Source: CAYVTV01 sp964526475 (GTDB lineage: Bacteria; Bacteroidota; Bacteroidia; Bacteroidales; GCA-2748055). From it: a stretch of DNA of 37,615 bases. The stretch spans positions 1-37,615 of the forward strand of contig CAZGKF010000038.1 of NCBI GenBank assembly GCA_964526475.1. The letters are read 5' to 3'. A program made the position numbers and the translations under genes. The notes beneath the pieces were generated by a model. It was not told where the DNA came from. It saw nothing but the letters and a program-made list of their open reading frames with translations, and did not search any database. Shown one piece after another: positions 9,875 to 18,107 of the stretch. How positions within the stretch are numbered: position 1 is the stretch's first letter; the number at the start of each line of letters is the position of its first letter.

Positions 9875-9882
9875 TATCTTTG
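9875..9882 (+). promoter_or_regulatory. Predicted -7 element for the pse operon
   Basis: TATCTTTG matches the Bacteroidota -7 consensus TAnnTTTG exactly. It lies 36 nt before the ATG of pseB at 9919. No clear TTTG is found at the expected upstream distance. Its position argues that translation begins at 9919 and not at the TTG at 9880, which falls inside this element. Confidence 0.45.
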
Positions 9883-9918
9883 TTAATATCTTACAAAACT
9901 AATGATTGTCTGAATTAT

Positions 9919-10938
9919 ATGCTAAATTATAAATCATTATTAATTACTGGTGGAACAGGGTCTTTTGGTAAAAAATTCACTGAAGTTATTTTACAACGGT
10001 TTCCTGAAATTAAGCGTTTGGTTATCTATTCCCGCGACGAGCTGAAGCAATATGAGATGGCTCAGATCTATCCGAATGATAAATATCCCATGATCCGTTT
10101 TTTTATCGGGGATATAAGGGATGGAGCAAGGTTTCGCAGGGCATGTGAAGGTATTGATGTAATAATTCATACTGCAGCTTTAAAGCAGGTACCAACCGCC
10201 GAATATAATCCGGATGAATGTGTTAAGACAAATATTGGCGGAGCTCAGAATGTTATTGATGCTGCTCTTTCTAACGGGATAAAAGCCGTTGTTGCTCTAT
10301 CAACAGATAAGGCGGCTGCCCCTGTTAATCTTTACGGAGCAACAAAACTTGTTTCAGACAAACTTTTCATTGCTGCTAATAATGTAAAAGGTACCCGCGA
10401 CCTGAAGTTCTCGGTTGTCAGATATGGAAATGTTATGGGTTCCAGAGGGTCTGTCATACCTTTTTTTATTCAGAAAGCAAAAGAAAGGGTTTTGCCTGTT
10501 ACACATGAGGATATGACAAGGTTTAATATTTCTCTTGAAGAGGGAGTGGACATGGTTTTATGGGCTATTGAAAATTCCCTGGGAGGAGAAATCATAGTTC
10601 CCAAAATTCCGTCATATACGATTAAAACACTTGCAGAAGCAATTGCTCCGGACGCAAGGATTGAATACACAGGAATACGGCCAGGAGAAAAACTTCATGA
10701 AGAATTGATAACTTCCAGTGATTCTTATAATACTCTGGATATAGGAAAGTATTATATAATAGTACCTTCCCATATACAAAAAGCGAGGTATCTGGATTAT
10801 TATGAGAACAGTAAAGAAGTAATCCCTGGTTTCAGCTTTAATTCCGGAACGAATACTGATTGGGTCAGCGTGGAGGAAATGAGGGATATGATTAAAAAAT
10901 ATGTTGACCCCGAATTTAAACCCTTCAGGAATTTATGA
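9919..10938 (+). CDS. pseB: UDP-N-acetylglucosamine 4,6-dehydratase (inverting), PseB
   Basis: This enzyme catalyses the first step of CMP-pseudaminic acid synthesis: UDP-GlcNAc to the 4-keto-6-deoxy sugar with C5 inversion. The start at ATG 9919 is chosen because a longer version from TTG 9880 would add 13 residues overlapping the predicted promoter. The 339-aa product is then the usual PseB length. The Rossmann nucleotide motif TGGTGSFG is at residues 10-17, S-T-D-K at 128-131, and the extended SDR catalytic pair in YGATK is Y139/K143. The motif RPGEKLHEELI near the end is typical of this family. It is the first gene of a six-gene run and overlaps pseC by 4 bp (ATGA), which suggests translational coupling. 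Confidence 0.93.
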   Translation: MLNYKSLLITGGTGSFGKKFTEVILQRFPEIKRLVIYSRDELKQYEMAQIYPNDKYPMIRFFIGDIRDGARFRRACEGIDVIIHTAALKQVPTAEYNPDECVKTNIGGAQNVIDAALSNGIKAVVALSTDKAAAPVNLYGATKLVSDKLFIAANNVKGTRDLKFSVVRYGNVMGSRGSVIPFFIQKAKERVLPVTHEDMTRFNISLEEGVDMVLWAIENSLGGEIIVPKIPSYTIKTLAEAIAPDARIEYTGIRPGEKLHEELITSSDSYNTLDIGKYYIIVPSHIQKARYLDYYENSKEVIPGFSFNSGTNTDWVSVEEMRDMIKKYVDPEFKPFRNL

Positions 10939-12083
10939 GAATACCTTATGGAAAACATAATATTACCCCTGATGACTTAAAGGCAGTTAACGAGGTACTG
11001 CTTTCCGACTATATTACTCAGGGACCGAAAGTCGAAGAGTTTGAAAAGACTTTCGCTGAATACATTGGAGTGAAATATGCCGTTGCAGTATGTAACGGCA
11101 CAGCTGCCCTGCATATTTGCACCAGGGCATTGGGTGTCAGGCCAGGACATAAAGTGATAACCACCCCGGTAACTTTTGTTGCAACTGCCAACTGTGTGAA
11201 ATTTTGTGGCGGGGACATCTATTTCTCTGATATAAATCCTGATACTTTCCTGTTGGATATCATTAAACTGCGAAACCTTCTTGAAAAACACCCAAAGGGA
11301 ACATTCTCAGGAATCATCCCTGTTGACTTTGCCGGCTATCCTGTTAACATGGAAGTGTTTAAAGAATTGGCTGACGAATTTGGGCTTTGGATAATTGAAG
11401 ATTCCTGTCATGCACCCGGAGCTTCTTATATTGATTCAAAAGGAGAGGTGCAAAGAACCGGGAACGGCAAATATGCTGATCTGGCAATTTTTTCATTTCA
11501 TCCGGTAAAACATATAGCCACTGGGGAAGGAGGAATGGTAACCACAAATAATGAAGTTCTGTATAAAAAATTGCTTCTGCTCAGGAGCCATGGCATAACA
11601 AAGGATCCGGAATTAATGTATGATAATCACGGAGGATGGTATTATGAGATGCTGGAGTTGAGTCATAATTACCGCTTAACTGATTTTCAGGCTGCATTGG
11701 GAATAAGCCAGTTGAAAAGAGCTGAAGAGTCCTTGTTGCGGAGACAGGAGATAGCAAAGAAGTATAATGAGGCTTTTCAGGGATCAAAAGTAAGAACCCC
11801 GAAAATAAATGATCAGGTTAACCATGCATATCATTTGTATGTTATTCTGGTCCCGGATCGTCGTGATTTTTTTGATTATCTTGTTAAAAATGGAATATTT
11901 GCCCAGATACACTATATCCCTGTGCACCTAATGCCCTATTATAAAAAGTTTGGATGGAAAAAGGGAGATTTCCCTTTAGCTGAAAATTATTATTCTTACT
12001 GTATAAGTCTGCCTGTTTACCCTTCACTGACAATGGAAGAACAGGATTATGTGATAGATAAAGTGCTTAATTTTTTCAAATAA
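10935..12083 (+). CDS. pseC: UDP-4-amino-4,6-dideoxy-N-acetyl-beta-L-altrosamine transaminase, PseC
   Basis: PLP-dependent aminotransferase of the DegT/DnrJ/EryC1/StrS class, 382 aa, which aminates the PseB product at C4 using glutamate. The N-terminus IPYGKHNI-x-x-D-D, the G-T-A-A-L-H PLP phosphate contact, IEDSCHAPGA, and the Schiff-base lysine K192 in H-P-V-K-H followed by ATGEGG are all present. The C-terminal segment H-Y-I-P-V-H-L-M-P-Y-Y is typical of PseC-like sugar aminotransferases. The start overlaps the pseB stop by 4 bp. Family identity is certain. The PseC assignment rests on the neighbouring pse genes. Confidence 0.93.
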   Translation: MRIPYGKHNITPDDLKAVNEVLLSDYITQGPKVEEFEKTFAEYIGVKYAVAVCNGTAALHICTRALGVRPGHKVITTPVTFVATANCVKFCGGDIYFSDINPDTFLLDIIKLRNLLEKHPKGTFSGIIPVDFAGYPVNMEVFKELADEFGLWIIEDSCHAPGASYIDSKGEVQRTGNGKYADLAIFSFHPVKHIATGEGGMVTTNNEVLYKKLLLLRSHGITKDPELMYDNHGGWYYEMLELSHNYRLTDFQAALGISQLKRAEESLLRRQEIAKKYNEAFQGSKVRTPKINDQVNHAYHLYVILVPDRRDFFDYLVKNGIFAQIHYIPVHLMPYYKKFGWKKGDFPLAENYYSYCISLPVYPSLTMEEQDYVIDKVLNFFK

Positions 12084-12105
12084 AAAATTTTAATTTATTC
12101 AATAT

Positions 12106-12804
12106 TTGGAAACTATAGCTATAATCCCAGCCAGAAGCGGAAGTAAGAGAATACCGGGAAAAAATATTAAAATATTTCACGGGAAACCTGTTATCGCATA
12201 TTCAATTGAAGCTGCAATCTCCTCAAATTTATTTGATATTGTAATGGTTTCAACTGATGATGAAAAGATTGCATTGATTTCCAAAGAATATGGGGCAGAA
12301 GTACCTTTTTTACGTTCTGATAAAAATTCGGATGATCATGCTCCTACATTTGATGTTTTGGAAGAGGTGTTAAATACATACCGGGAAATATTTAATTTGA
12401 ACTTCAGGTATGGATGTTGCATTTATCCGGCCGCTCCCCTGATAAATATTCAATATTTACAGGAAGGCTACAATCTTTTAAAAGAAAAAGATTCAGATAC
12501 AGTATTTCCTGTTGTTCCATTTAGTTATCCGGTTTGGAGAGGGTTAGAGTTATCGCCCGACAAAAAAGCTACGATGATTTGGCCGGAGTTCCTCAAATCA
12601 AGATCACAGGATATGCAAACCGTTTATCATGATGCAGGTCAATGGTACTGGTTTAATGTGGAGAAACTCCTGAACGGGAAAAAAATGTTTGCAAAAGGGA
12701 GTAATGTCATTATTATGGGAAAGAATGAAGTACAGGATATTGATACCCTTGAAGACTGGAAACTTGCAGAAATGAAATATACCCTTCTAAATAAGCGTTT
12801 TTGA
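12106..12804 (+). CDS. pseF: Pseudaminic acid cytidylyltransferase, PseF
   Basis: 232 aa, starting at TTG 12106, where the conserved family N-terminus (ETIAIIPARSGSKRIPGKN) begins immediately. This glycine- and arginine-rich segment binds CTP. The motifs S-T-D-D-E-K-I and Q-D-I-D-T-x-E-D-W match CMP-sialate-type cytidylyltransferases. The enzyme activates pseudaminic acid to CMP-pseudaminic acid, the last cytoplasmic step before transfer. The order after pseC and before pseG is common in Bacteroidota and Campylobacterota. There is no ATG upstream in frame close enough to be a better start. Confidence 0.92.
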   Translation: METIAIIPARSGSKRIPGKNIKIFHGKPVIAYSIEAAISSNLFDIVMVSTDDEKIALISKEYGAEVPFLRSDKNSDDHAPTFDVLEEVLNTYREIFNLNFRYGCCIYPAAPLINIQYLQEGYNLLKEKDSDTVFPVVPFSYPVWRGLELSPDKKATMIWPEFLKSRSQDMQTVYHDAGQWYWFNVEKLLNGKKMFAKGSNVIIMGKNEVQDIDTLEDWKLAEMKYTLLNKRF

Positions 12805-12828
12805 ATGTTGTTACATAACTCTGAATGA

Positions 12829-13842
12829 ATGCCGGAAAAGATTTTTTTTAGAGCTGATGCCAGCCCTGAGATCGGGATGGGGCACTTTACCAGAAGTCTT
12901 GCGCTGGCAGATATGGTTAAGGATAGATTTCAGTGCAACTTCGTAACGCTTAATCCCTCCTCCTGGCAATTAAAAGAATTAAAAAGATTACCCGTAAATC
13001 AACTCATTCTTAAAAATGAAAATACGCATTTCAATGAATTTCTTGAAATACTAAAAGGCGGGGAAATAGTTGTATTGGACAACTATTATTTTGACACTGA
13101 TTACCAGCTGGAGATAAAGAACAAGGGATGCAGCCTTGTATGTATCGATGATGTTCCTGATAAGCATTATTTTGCTGATATTGTAATTAATCATTCTCCC
13201 TCAGTTAAAAAAGAAATGTTTTCCGTGGAGAGCTATTCAAAATTGCTTTTGGGGCTGGATTATGTTTTGCTGAGAAAAGAGTTTTTACTGGAAGCAGGAA
13301 ATACTTTATGCTCCGAAAATATTTCAAAAAACCTTATTTTGTGTTTTGGGGGTAGTGATCTACCGGATACAACAGGGAGAATACTGGATCTTATTATCGA
13401 TAACCCTGAAATCATGAATATTAATGTAATTGTAGGTTCTGCCTATAGGTATCTGGATAATTTGCTTCACAGGTCAAAAAGTAATCCGGGAATAAAGGTA
13501 TTTCAAAACCTGTCACCAGCCGCATTCATAAAAATAATTAAATCATCCGCACTTGCTATTGTTCCTGCATCTACTGTCCTGTATGAGATGCTTTCAGTGA
13601 AGATACCAGTAATCACGGGGTATTATATTGATAATCAGGTTGGTATATCAAAGGATTTAATACAGGAGAAAAAGGGTATTTTTGATGCCGGAGACCTTCT
13701 CAAGGTAAGTAAGAAAGATATTAATACATTAGTTAAAAAGGCACTAAAATATGATTTAAAGGAAATAAGAAATGCACAAAACGGTTTAATAGATGGAAAT
13801 TCAGGTCGGAGGATCAGAAATGAATTTGAAAAACTTAAATAA
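12829..13842 (+). CDS. pseG: UDP-2,4-diacetamido-2,4,6-trideoxy-beta-L-altropyranose hydrolase, PseG
   Basis: 337 aa. It releases UDP from the diacetylated sugar before condensation with PEP. The N-terminal motif F-F-R-A-D-A-S-P-E-I-G-M-G-H-F-T-R is the family signature and includes the catalytic histidine of the G-H-x-x-R motif. The GT-B-like second domain begins around residue 165 with L-C-F-G-G-S-D and contains a late V-P-A-S-T-V-L-Y-E uridine-binding region. Its 3' end overlaps the next gene, as expected for a tightly linked pse operon. Confidence 0.92.
   Translation: MPEKIFFRADASPEIGMGHFTRSLALADMVKDRFQCNFVTLNPSSWQLKELKRLPVNQLILKNENTHFNEFLEILKGGEIVVLDNYYFDTDYQLEIKNKGCSLVCIDDVPDKHYFADIVINHSPSVKKEMFSVESYSKLLLGLDYVLLRKEFLLEAGNTLCSENISKNLILCFGGSDLPDTTGRILDLIIDNPEIMNINVIVGSAYRYLDNLLHRSKSNPGIKVFQNLSPAAFIKIIKSSALAIVPASTVLYEMLSVKIPVITGYYIDNQVGISKDLIQEKKGIFDAGDLLKVSKKDINTLVKKALKYDLKEIRNAQNGLIDGNSGRRIRNEFEKLK
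13808..13813 (+). promoter_or_regulatory. Shine-Dalgarno sequence deciding the pseH start
   Basis: GGAGGA lies 6 nt before ATG 13820, inside the end of pseG. Strong Shine-Dalgarno sequences are rare in this window, so this favours 13820 over the upstream ATG at 13793, which has none. Confidence 0.45.
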
Positions 13843-14293
13843 TAAGTTAAAATTAAGATTGGCCGGAGAGGATGATATGTTGTTGTATTACAAATGGGCG
13901 AACGATCCGGAGGTAAGAAATGTTTCATTTTACCCGGAGGTTATCGATCTTAAGACACATGAGAAGTGGTTTACATCACATATTCAAAGTGACAAATACC
14001 TTTTGTTTGTATTTGAGGAAGGAGGAATTCCGGTTGGACAGGTTAGAATAGAACGAGCTTATAAAAATGTTATCAGTATATCAATAGACAGGGAATACAG
14101 GGGAAAAGGTTATGGGGCTCTTATGTTGCAAATGGCTTATGAGGAATTCAGGAAAGTTTCCGGCGAATTACTCACAGCCTATATAAGAAAGGATAATCCC
14201 GTTTCAGTGAGGATTTTTCAAAAAGCAGGTTATAAACATCGACAGGATTCAAAGATAAACGGAATAACTTGTTATACTTTAATAAAAGAATGA
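13820..14293 (+). CDS. pseH: UDP-4-amino-4,6-dideoxy-N-acetyl-beta-L-altrosamine N-acetyltransferase, PseH
   Basis: 157-aa GNAT acetyltransferase that acetylates the 4-amino group of the PseC product. The acetyl-CoA pyrophosphate loop is Y-R-G-K-G-Y-G-A-L. The early W-x-N-D-P-E-V-R and the late N-P-V-S-V-R-I-F-Q-K-A-G-Y segment are typical of the RimJ/RimL-like branch to which PseH belongs. The start at 13820 follows a good ribosome binding site. An alternative ATG at 13793 would add 9 residues. The gene overlaps pseG by 23 bp and is followed by pseI after 1 nt. The family call is certain and the substrate is set by context. Confidence 0.88.
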   Translation: MNLKNLNNKLKLRLAGEDDMLLYYKWANDPEVRNVSFYPEVIDLKTHEKWFTSHIQSDKYLLFVFEEGGIPVGQVRIERAYKNVISISIDREYRGKGYGALMLQMAYEEFRKVSGELLTAYIRKDNPVSVRIFQKAGYKHRQDSKINGITCYTLIKE

Positions 14294-14294
14294 A

Positions 14295-15338
14295 ATGAAT
14301 GTATTTTCAGACCTTATCAGTGATAAAGGACACAGATGTCTGATTGTTGCTGAACTTTCCGCCAATCATGGAGGGAGTCTGGAAAACGCTGTCAGAACCA
14401 TAAAGGCTGCAGCTAAGGCTGGTGCTGACGCGATTAAATTGCAGACATATACTCCTGATACGATTACCATCAATTGTGATAATGAATATTTTAAAATAAA
14501 AGAGGGCACAACCTGGGGAGGAAAAACTTTATATCAACTTTATAAAGAGGCCTTTACACCCTGGGAGTGGCACGAAGAATTGTTTAAAACTGCAAAAGAG
14601 GAGGGTCTGATTTGTTTCAGCACACCCTTTGATAGCACAGCTGTAGATTTTCTGGAAAACCTGGAAACAGCAGCATATAAAATAGCCTCTTTTGAAATAC
14701 AGGATATCCCTCTTATATCCTATGCAGCTTCGAAAGGGAAACCTGTAATTTTAAGCACTGGAATAGCAGATGAAGCAGATATAGAACTGGCAATAGAAAC
14801 CTGCAGGAAAGAAAATAATGATCAGATCATTCTGTTGAAGTGCACTTCTTCTTACCCCGCTCCTGTACAGCTGTCGAACCTGAATACCATGGCCGATATG
14901 AGTAAAAGGTTTAAAATAGCAGTCGGTTTGTCAGATCATACATTAAGTAATATTGTTCCGGCAGTGGCTGTTGCAATGGGAGCAAGGCTTATTGAGAAGC
15001 ATTTTATACTTGACAGGGATATTGGTGGGCCGGATGCAGGTTTTTCACTGGACCCTGATAGTTTTGCACAAATGGTAGAAGCAGTCAGGGAAGCCGAATT
15101 GGCAATGGGAAAAATATCTTATGAAATACCAGAGAAAGTTAAAGAAAACCGTAATTTTTCCAGATCGCTTTTTGTTGTAAAAGATATTAAAAAAGGAGAA
15201 GTATTTACCCCGGGAAATATTAGATCCATTAGACCCGGTTTCGGTATGCACCCGAAATATCTTAAGGATATATTAGGGAGGAAAGCAAACAGGGATTTGG
15301 AATTTGGAACTCCTTTGGAAATGGATTTTATTATTTAG
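14295..15338 (+). CDS. pseI: Pseudaminic acid synthase, PseI
   Basis: 347 aa. It condenses the free hexose from PseG with phosphoenolpyruvate to give pseudaminic acid. The NeuB-type barrel opens with C-L-I-V-A-E-L-S-A-N-H and A-I-K-L-Q-T-Y-T-P-D-T-I-T, which is closer to PseI than to NeuB. S-T-G-I-A-D, C-T-S-S-Y-P-A-P and G-L-S-D-H-T follow. The antifreeze-like SAF domain at the C-terminus (about 285-345) contains R-S-L-F-V, K-K-G-E and R-P-G-F-G. It ends the plus-strand pse run, 39 bp before a convergent glycosyltransferase. Confidence 0.93.
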   Translation: MNVFSDLISDKGHRCLIVAELSANHGGSLENAVRTIKAAAKAGADAIKLQTYTPDTITINCDNEYFKIKEGTTWGGKTLYQLYKEAFTPWEWHEELFKTAKEEGLICFSTPFDSTAVDFLENLETAAYKIASFEIQDIPLISYAASKGKPVILSTGIADEADIELAIETCRKENNDQIILLKCTSSYPAPVQLSNLNTMADMSKRFKIAVGLSDHTLSNIVPAVAVAMGARLIEKHFILDRDIGGPDAGFSLDPDSFAQMVEAVREAELAMGKISYEIPEKVKENRNFSRSLFVVKDIKKGEVFTPGNIRSIRPGFGMHPKYLKDILGRKANRDLEFGTPLEMDFII

Positions 15339-15377
15339 ATTTTAATCTGTTCTATTTCGGGAAGTGATGAAAGATAT

Positions 15378-16796
15378 TTAGAGGTTTTCGGAATCAATAC
15401 CAATGTCGGTCCATATACTTTCATCAGAAATTTTTTCATGAAGCCCGTTTTTTTTATAAAAAGAATCGAAATAAGAAGAATAAAGATTTTTTAATACATG
15501 CACGTTTTGCAATCTCCATTTCTCGAATATCCAAACTGTTTTGCGAAATTTTGGAAGGCTGAGAAAAATATTCTTATTATAAAGAAATACTCCAATTCTC
15601 AGTAATAAGTGCATTTTCAAAAAGCGAAGTGAAAGTTTGATCTTTCCGGACTTACCTGCGCCGGGATGTATATCTGATAATGTTTTTTTCAGATAGTAGG
15701 CTGCTCTTAAATGATTACATCCATCGGAGAACCCTATTGTATCACGGATGATTCTGGCACGGTTTTCAGCGAGTTTCCGGTCTTCAAATCCCTCAATTTC
15801 CCCTGCTGAATAATAATGATTAATTGCATTAATAAAACCGGAGGGAGTTTTAACTACAGGTGTTCCCAGCCATGTTGTATCCCGGTTAAAATCAGGATCA
15901 GGATTGAGGAATAGAGTTTGTTTGTTCATAAGCCAGGCTTCCATTGCTGTAGTTGATTCAAATGCACACCAGAAGTCACAGACGGAGATCAGGTCGTGAA
16001 GGTTTTCGTTACCGGTTATATACAAAACATTGGGATACTTTCTCAATCTTATCATTTCGTTTGGATACTCCCTTGTAATTGTGGGATTAGCTTCGTTTGG
16101 ATGGCGTTTAAGTATAAATAGAATATCAGGAAATGTTTCTATTGCGCTTTTTAGTATTTCTTCAACCTTAAACATTTGCTCTTCCACCCATTTAAATCCT
16201 TTTGTTGAATTATTAAATAAAGTTGCAAGTTCTTCTCTCCCCTGAGGGTTATAAGCTTTTCCAAATGCCCATCCGGCATAACCAACAACCTTATTAAATT
16301 TTTCCAGTCCTTTGGCTTTAAGGTATTCTTTTTTTGAAAGAAACGAATAGATTATATATCTGTCGAAACCGGTAGCACCGGTTAAAACATTTTTCCCGGT
16401 GGTAGCAGGAACCTCTTTGTCAAAGAATGTTTTTGTACGCTCTGACCAGTGGCAAATATATTCCTGATAAAATTTTCTGTCGGTATTGTAGCCAAAATAG
16501 TTGAATGTCCCGTCAGTTCTGAAATTGCCTTCTGAAATAAGAGCAAAAACTTTAATATTATTTATGTATGCGTATTTAGCAGCTCTGAAATGAAGCCTGG
16601 AGCCGATGGTATTGGGAAGAAGAAGGAGATCCGGTTTTTTTCTGCAGATAGCGTGGATGTCATATAAAAAAGCAAATTCCACATTGCAGTTAAGATATTT
16701 TTCCGCAAAATAAATCAGGGGTAATATCATCTCAAGGTCTCTGCCATGATCATCGTCGAGCAGGCATAAAACATTATATTTATTTTTATTCTGCAT
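15378..16796 (-). CDS. Putative GT-B-like glycosyltransferase / surface carbohydrate biosynthesis protein
   Basis: 472 aa with no signal peptide. The N-terminal half has an alternating beta/alpha layout (YNVLCLLDDDHGRD, L-L-L-P-N-T, FALISEGNF). A second nucleotide-sugar-like domain follows, with F-I-L-K-R-H-P-N-E, VLYITGNENLHDLI and FESTTAMEAW, reminiscent of glycerophosphotransferase, capsule and GT-B transferases that take CMP- or UDP-donors. It overlaps the upstream GT4 gene by 11 bp and converges on pseI, so the two minus-strand genes are probably co-transcribed. The position makes it a candidate for the enzyme that transfers pseudaminic acid, but that is inference and no defining motif proves the donor. 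Confidence 0.6.
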   Translation of the reverse strand: MQNKNKYNVLCLLDDDHGRDLEMILPLIYFAEKYLNCNVEFAFLYDIHAICRKKPDLLLLPNTIGSRLHFRAAKYAYINNIKVFALISEGNFRTDGTFNYFGYNTDRKFYQEYICHWSERTKTFFDKEVPATTGKNVLTGATGFDRYIIYSFLSKKEYLKAKGLEKFNKVVGYAGWAFGKAYNPQGREELATLFNNSTKGFKWVEEQMFKVEEILKSAIETFPDILFILKRHPNEANPTITREYPNEMIRLRKYPNVLYITGNENLHDLISVCDFWCAFESTTAMEAWLMNKQTLFLNPDPDFNRDTTWLGTPVVKTPSGFINAINHYYSAGEIEGFEDRKLAENRARIIRDTIGFSDGCNHLRAAYYLKKTLSDIHPGAGKSGKIKLSLRFLKMHLLLRIGVFLYNKNIFLSLPKFRKTVWIFEKWRLQNVHVLKNLYSSYFDSFYKKNGLHEKISDESIWTDIGIDSENL

Positions 16797-18096
16797 GAAT
16801 AACGGAATTCAATATTTTAGCCAGTTCCCCTGTCTGGTTCTTTACGCTGAAAAAACTGATCTTTTCCTTATCAGGTAAGAAATCTTCTGAGTTAGAGATG
16901 AACGCTTTATATTTTTCAAGAATAAAGATTTTTATCGCTTCGTGTTCATCATAATTTATCACTTTTCCTGCCTTACAATCTTCAAGTATACATCCAACAT
17001 CTGTATTTTCAGGGCCAAGTGCAAGAATGGGTTTATAAGCCCGCAGGTATTCATATAATTTTCCTGGTATCCGTCCTTTTACATTTTCAGCCTTGTTTAG
17101 CGGCAGGAGTAAGACATTGGACATGATGATTTCATTGATAGCATCATCTTTCCGTATTTGCCCGGTTAACACCGTATTATTAATAAGCCCGGTTTTTTTC
17201 AGATATTCCTGAATCTCAAAATCAACCTGACCCAGTAGTTTAAGTTTAAATGATTTATCAAAACCGGGAATAGTTTTTATCATATCTGTCAAAACATCAA
17301 ACAGTACTTTTGGGAATCTGTCAATACCAAGCATTCCACTGTGAAGAATGATAAAAAGACCATCTTCCTGGTTTTTATTAAACTGTAAGAAATCATCATC
17401 GTCATAACCATAGTAGATAACATGAGGTGACGGGGCTCCGATTTTTTCAAGGTCTTTACCCCATGAGTGGCTTGCTATGGTTATTTTACCTGCTGTTCTG
17501 AAAACACCATTCTCCATTGATCTGTGTATATTATCGGCAAAAGTTCCAATTTTGAGAAGCTTATAATAATCTACCTGTGTCCATGGATCCTGAAAATCGG
17601 CAATCCAGGGGATGTTGTGTTTACGTGCAAGATGATATCCTATTCTGGTATTTGTATGAGGAGGCCCGTCGGTGAAAATAGCATCCACCCTGTTATTTTT
17701 CAGATACCGGGAAATATATCTTACTGCGGGTCTTATCCAGCATGCTCTGGCATCCGGAATAAAAAAATTTCCCCTTATCCATATGGAGAATGAATCAATT
17801 AATGTTCTTTTTTTATCCCTTACATATACGGGATTTGCAGGATCGGCAGGTTTCCTTCCGGATAGTTTTCTGAAAATATTAAAAGGCTCGAAGATAGGGA
17901 TTTTATGAATTTCAATTCCTTCCGGGATATGTTTGAAATTAGAATGATCAAAATCCGGATATTGTGCATTTTTTGCAGTAAAAATAACAGGTTCCCAGCC
18001 AAAATCCCTCAAATATTTAGCGAACTTAAGGCATCTATGAACTCCGATACCTCCTGCCGGAGGCCAATAATATGTAATAATCAATACCTTTTTCAA
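16786..18096 (-). CDS. Glycosyltransferase family 4-like protein
   Basis: 436 aa, starting at TTG 18096. That gives the standard GT4 opening K-K-V-L-I-I-T-Y-Y-W-P-P-A-G-G-I-G-V-H-R. The acceptor-side domain is followed by a GT-B second domain with L-L-G-Q-V-D, L-T-G-Q-I, V-L-L-L-P-L-N and G-R-I-P-G-K-L-Y-E-Y-L, the E-x7-E-like donor-binding region. The family is retaining and usually takes nucleotide-diphosphate sugars. It is 11 bp downstream of glyS on the same strand and overlaps the next gene. Likely role: assembly of the surface glycan encoded nearby. Confidence 0.85.
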   Translation of the reverse strand: MKKVLIITYYWPPAGGIGVHRCLKFAKYLRDFGWEPVIFTAKNAQYPDFDHSNFKHIPEGIEIHKIPIFEPFNIFRKLSGRKPADPANPVYVRDKKRTLIDSFSIWIRGNFFIPDARACWIRPAVRYISRYLKNNRVDAIFTDGPPHTNTRIGYHLARKHNIPWIADFQDPWTQVDYYKLLKIGTFADNIHRSMENGVFRTAGKITIASHSWGKDLEKIGAPSPHVIYYGYDDDDFLQFNKNQEDGLFIILHSGMLGIDRFPKVLFDVLTDMIKTIPGFDKSFKLKLLGQVDFEIQEYLKKTGLINNTVLTGQIRKDDAINEIIMSNVLLLPLNKAENVKGRIPGKLYEYLRAYKPILALGPENTDVGCILEDCKAGKVINYDEHEAIKIFILEKYKAFISNSEDFLPDKEKISFFSVKNQTGELAKILNSVIHAE

Positions 18097-18107
18097 AAGA
18101 CAGAAAG

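Noticed and set aside
9880..9918. Longer N-terminus of PseB from TTG 9880
   Set aside because: It overlaps the predicted promoter element, and the family N-terminus begins at the ATG at 9919.
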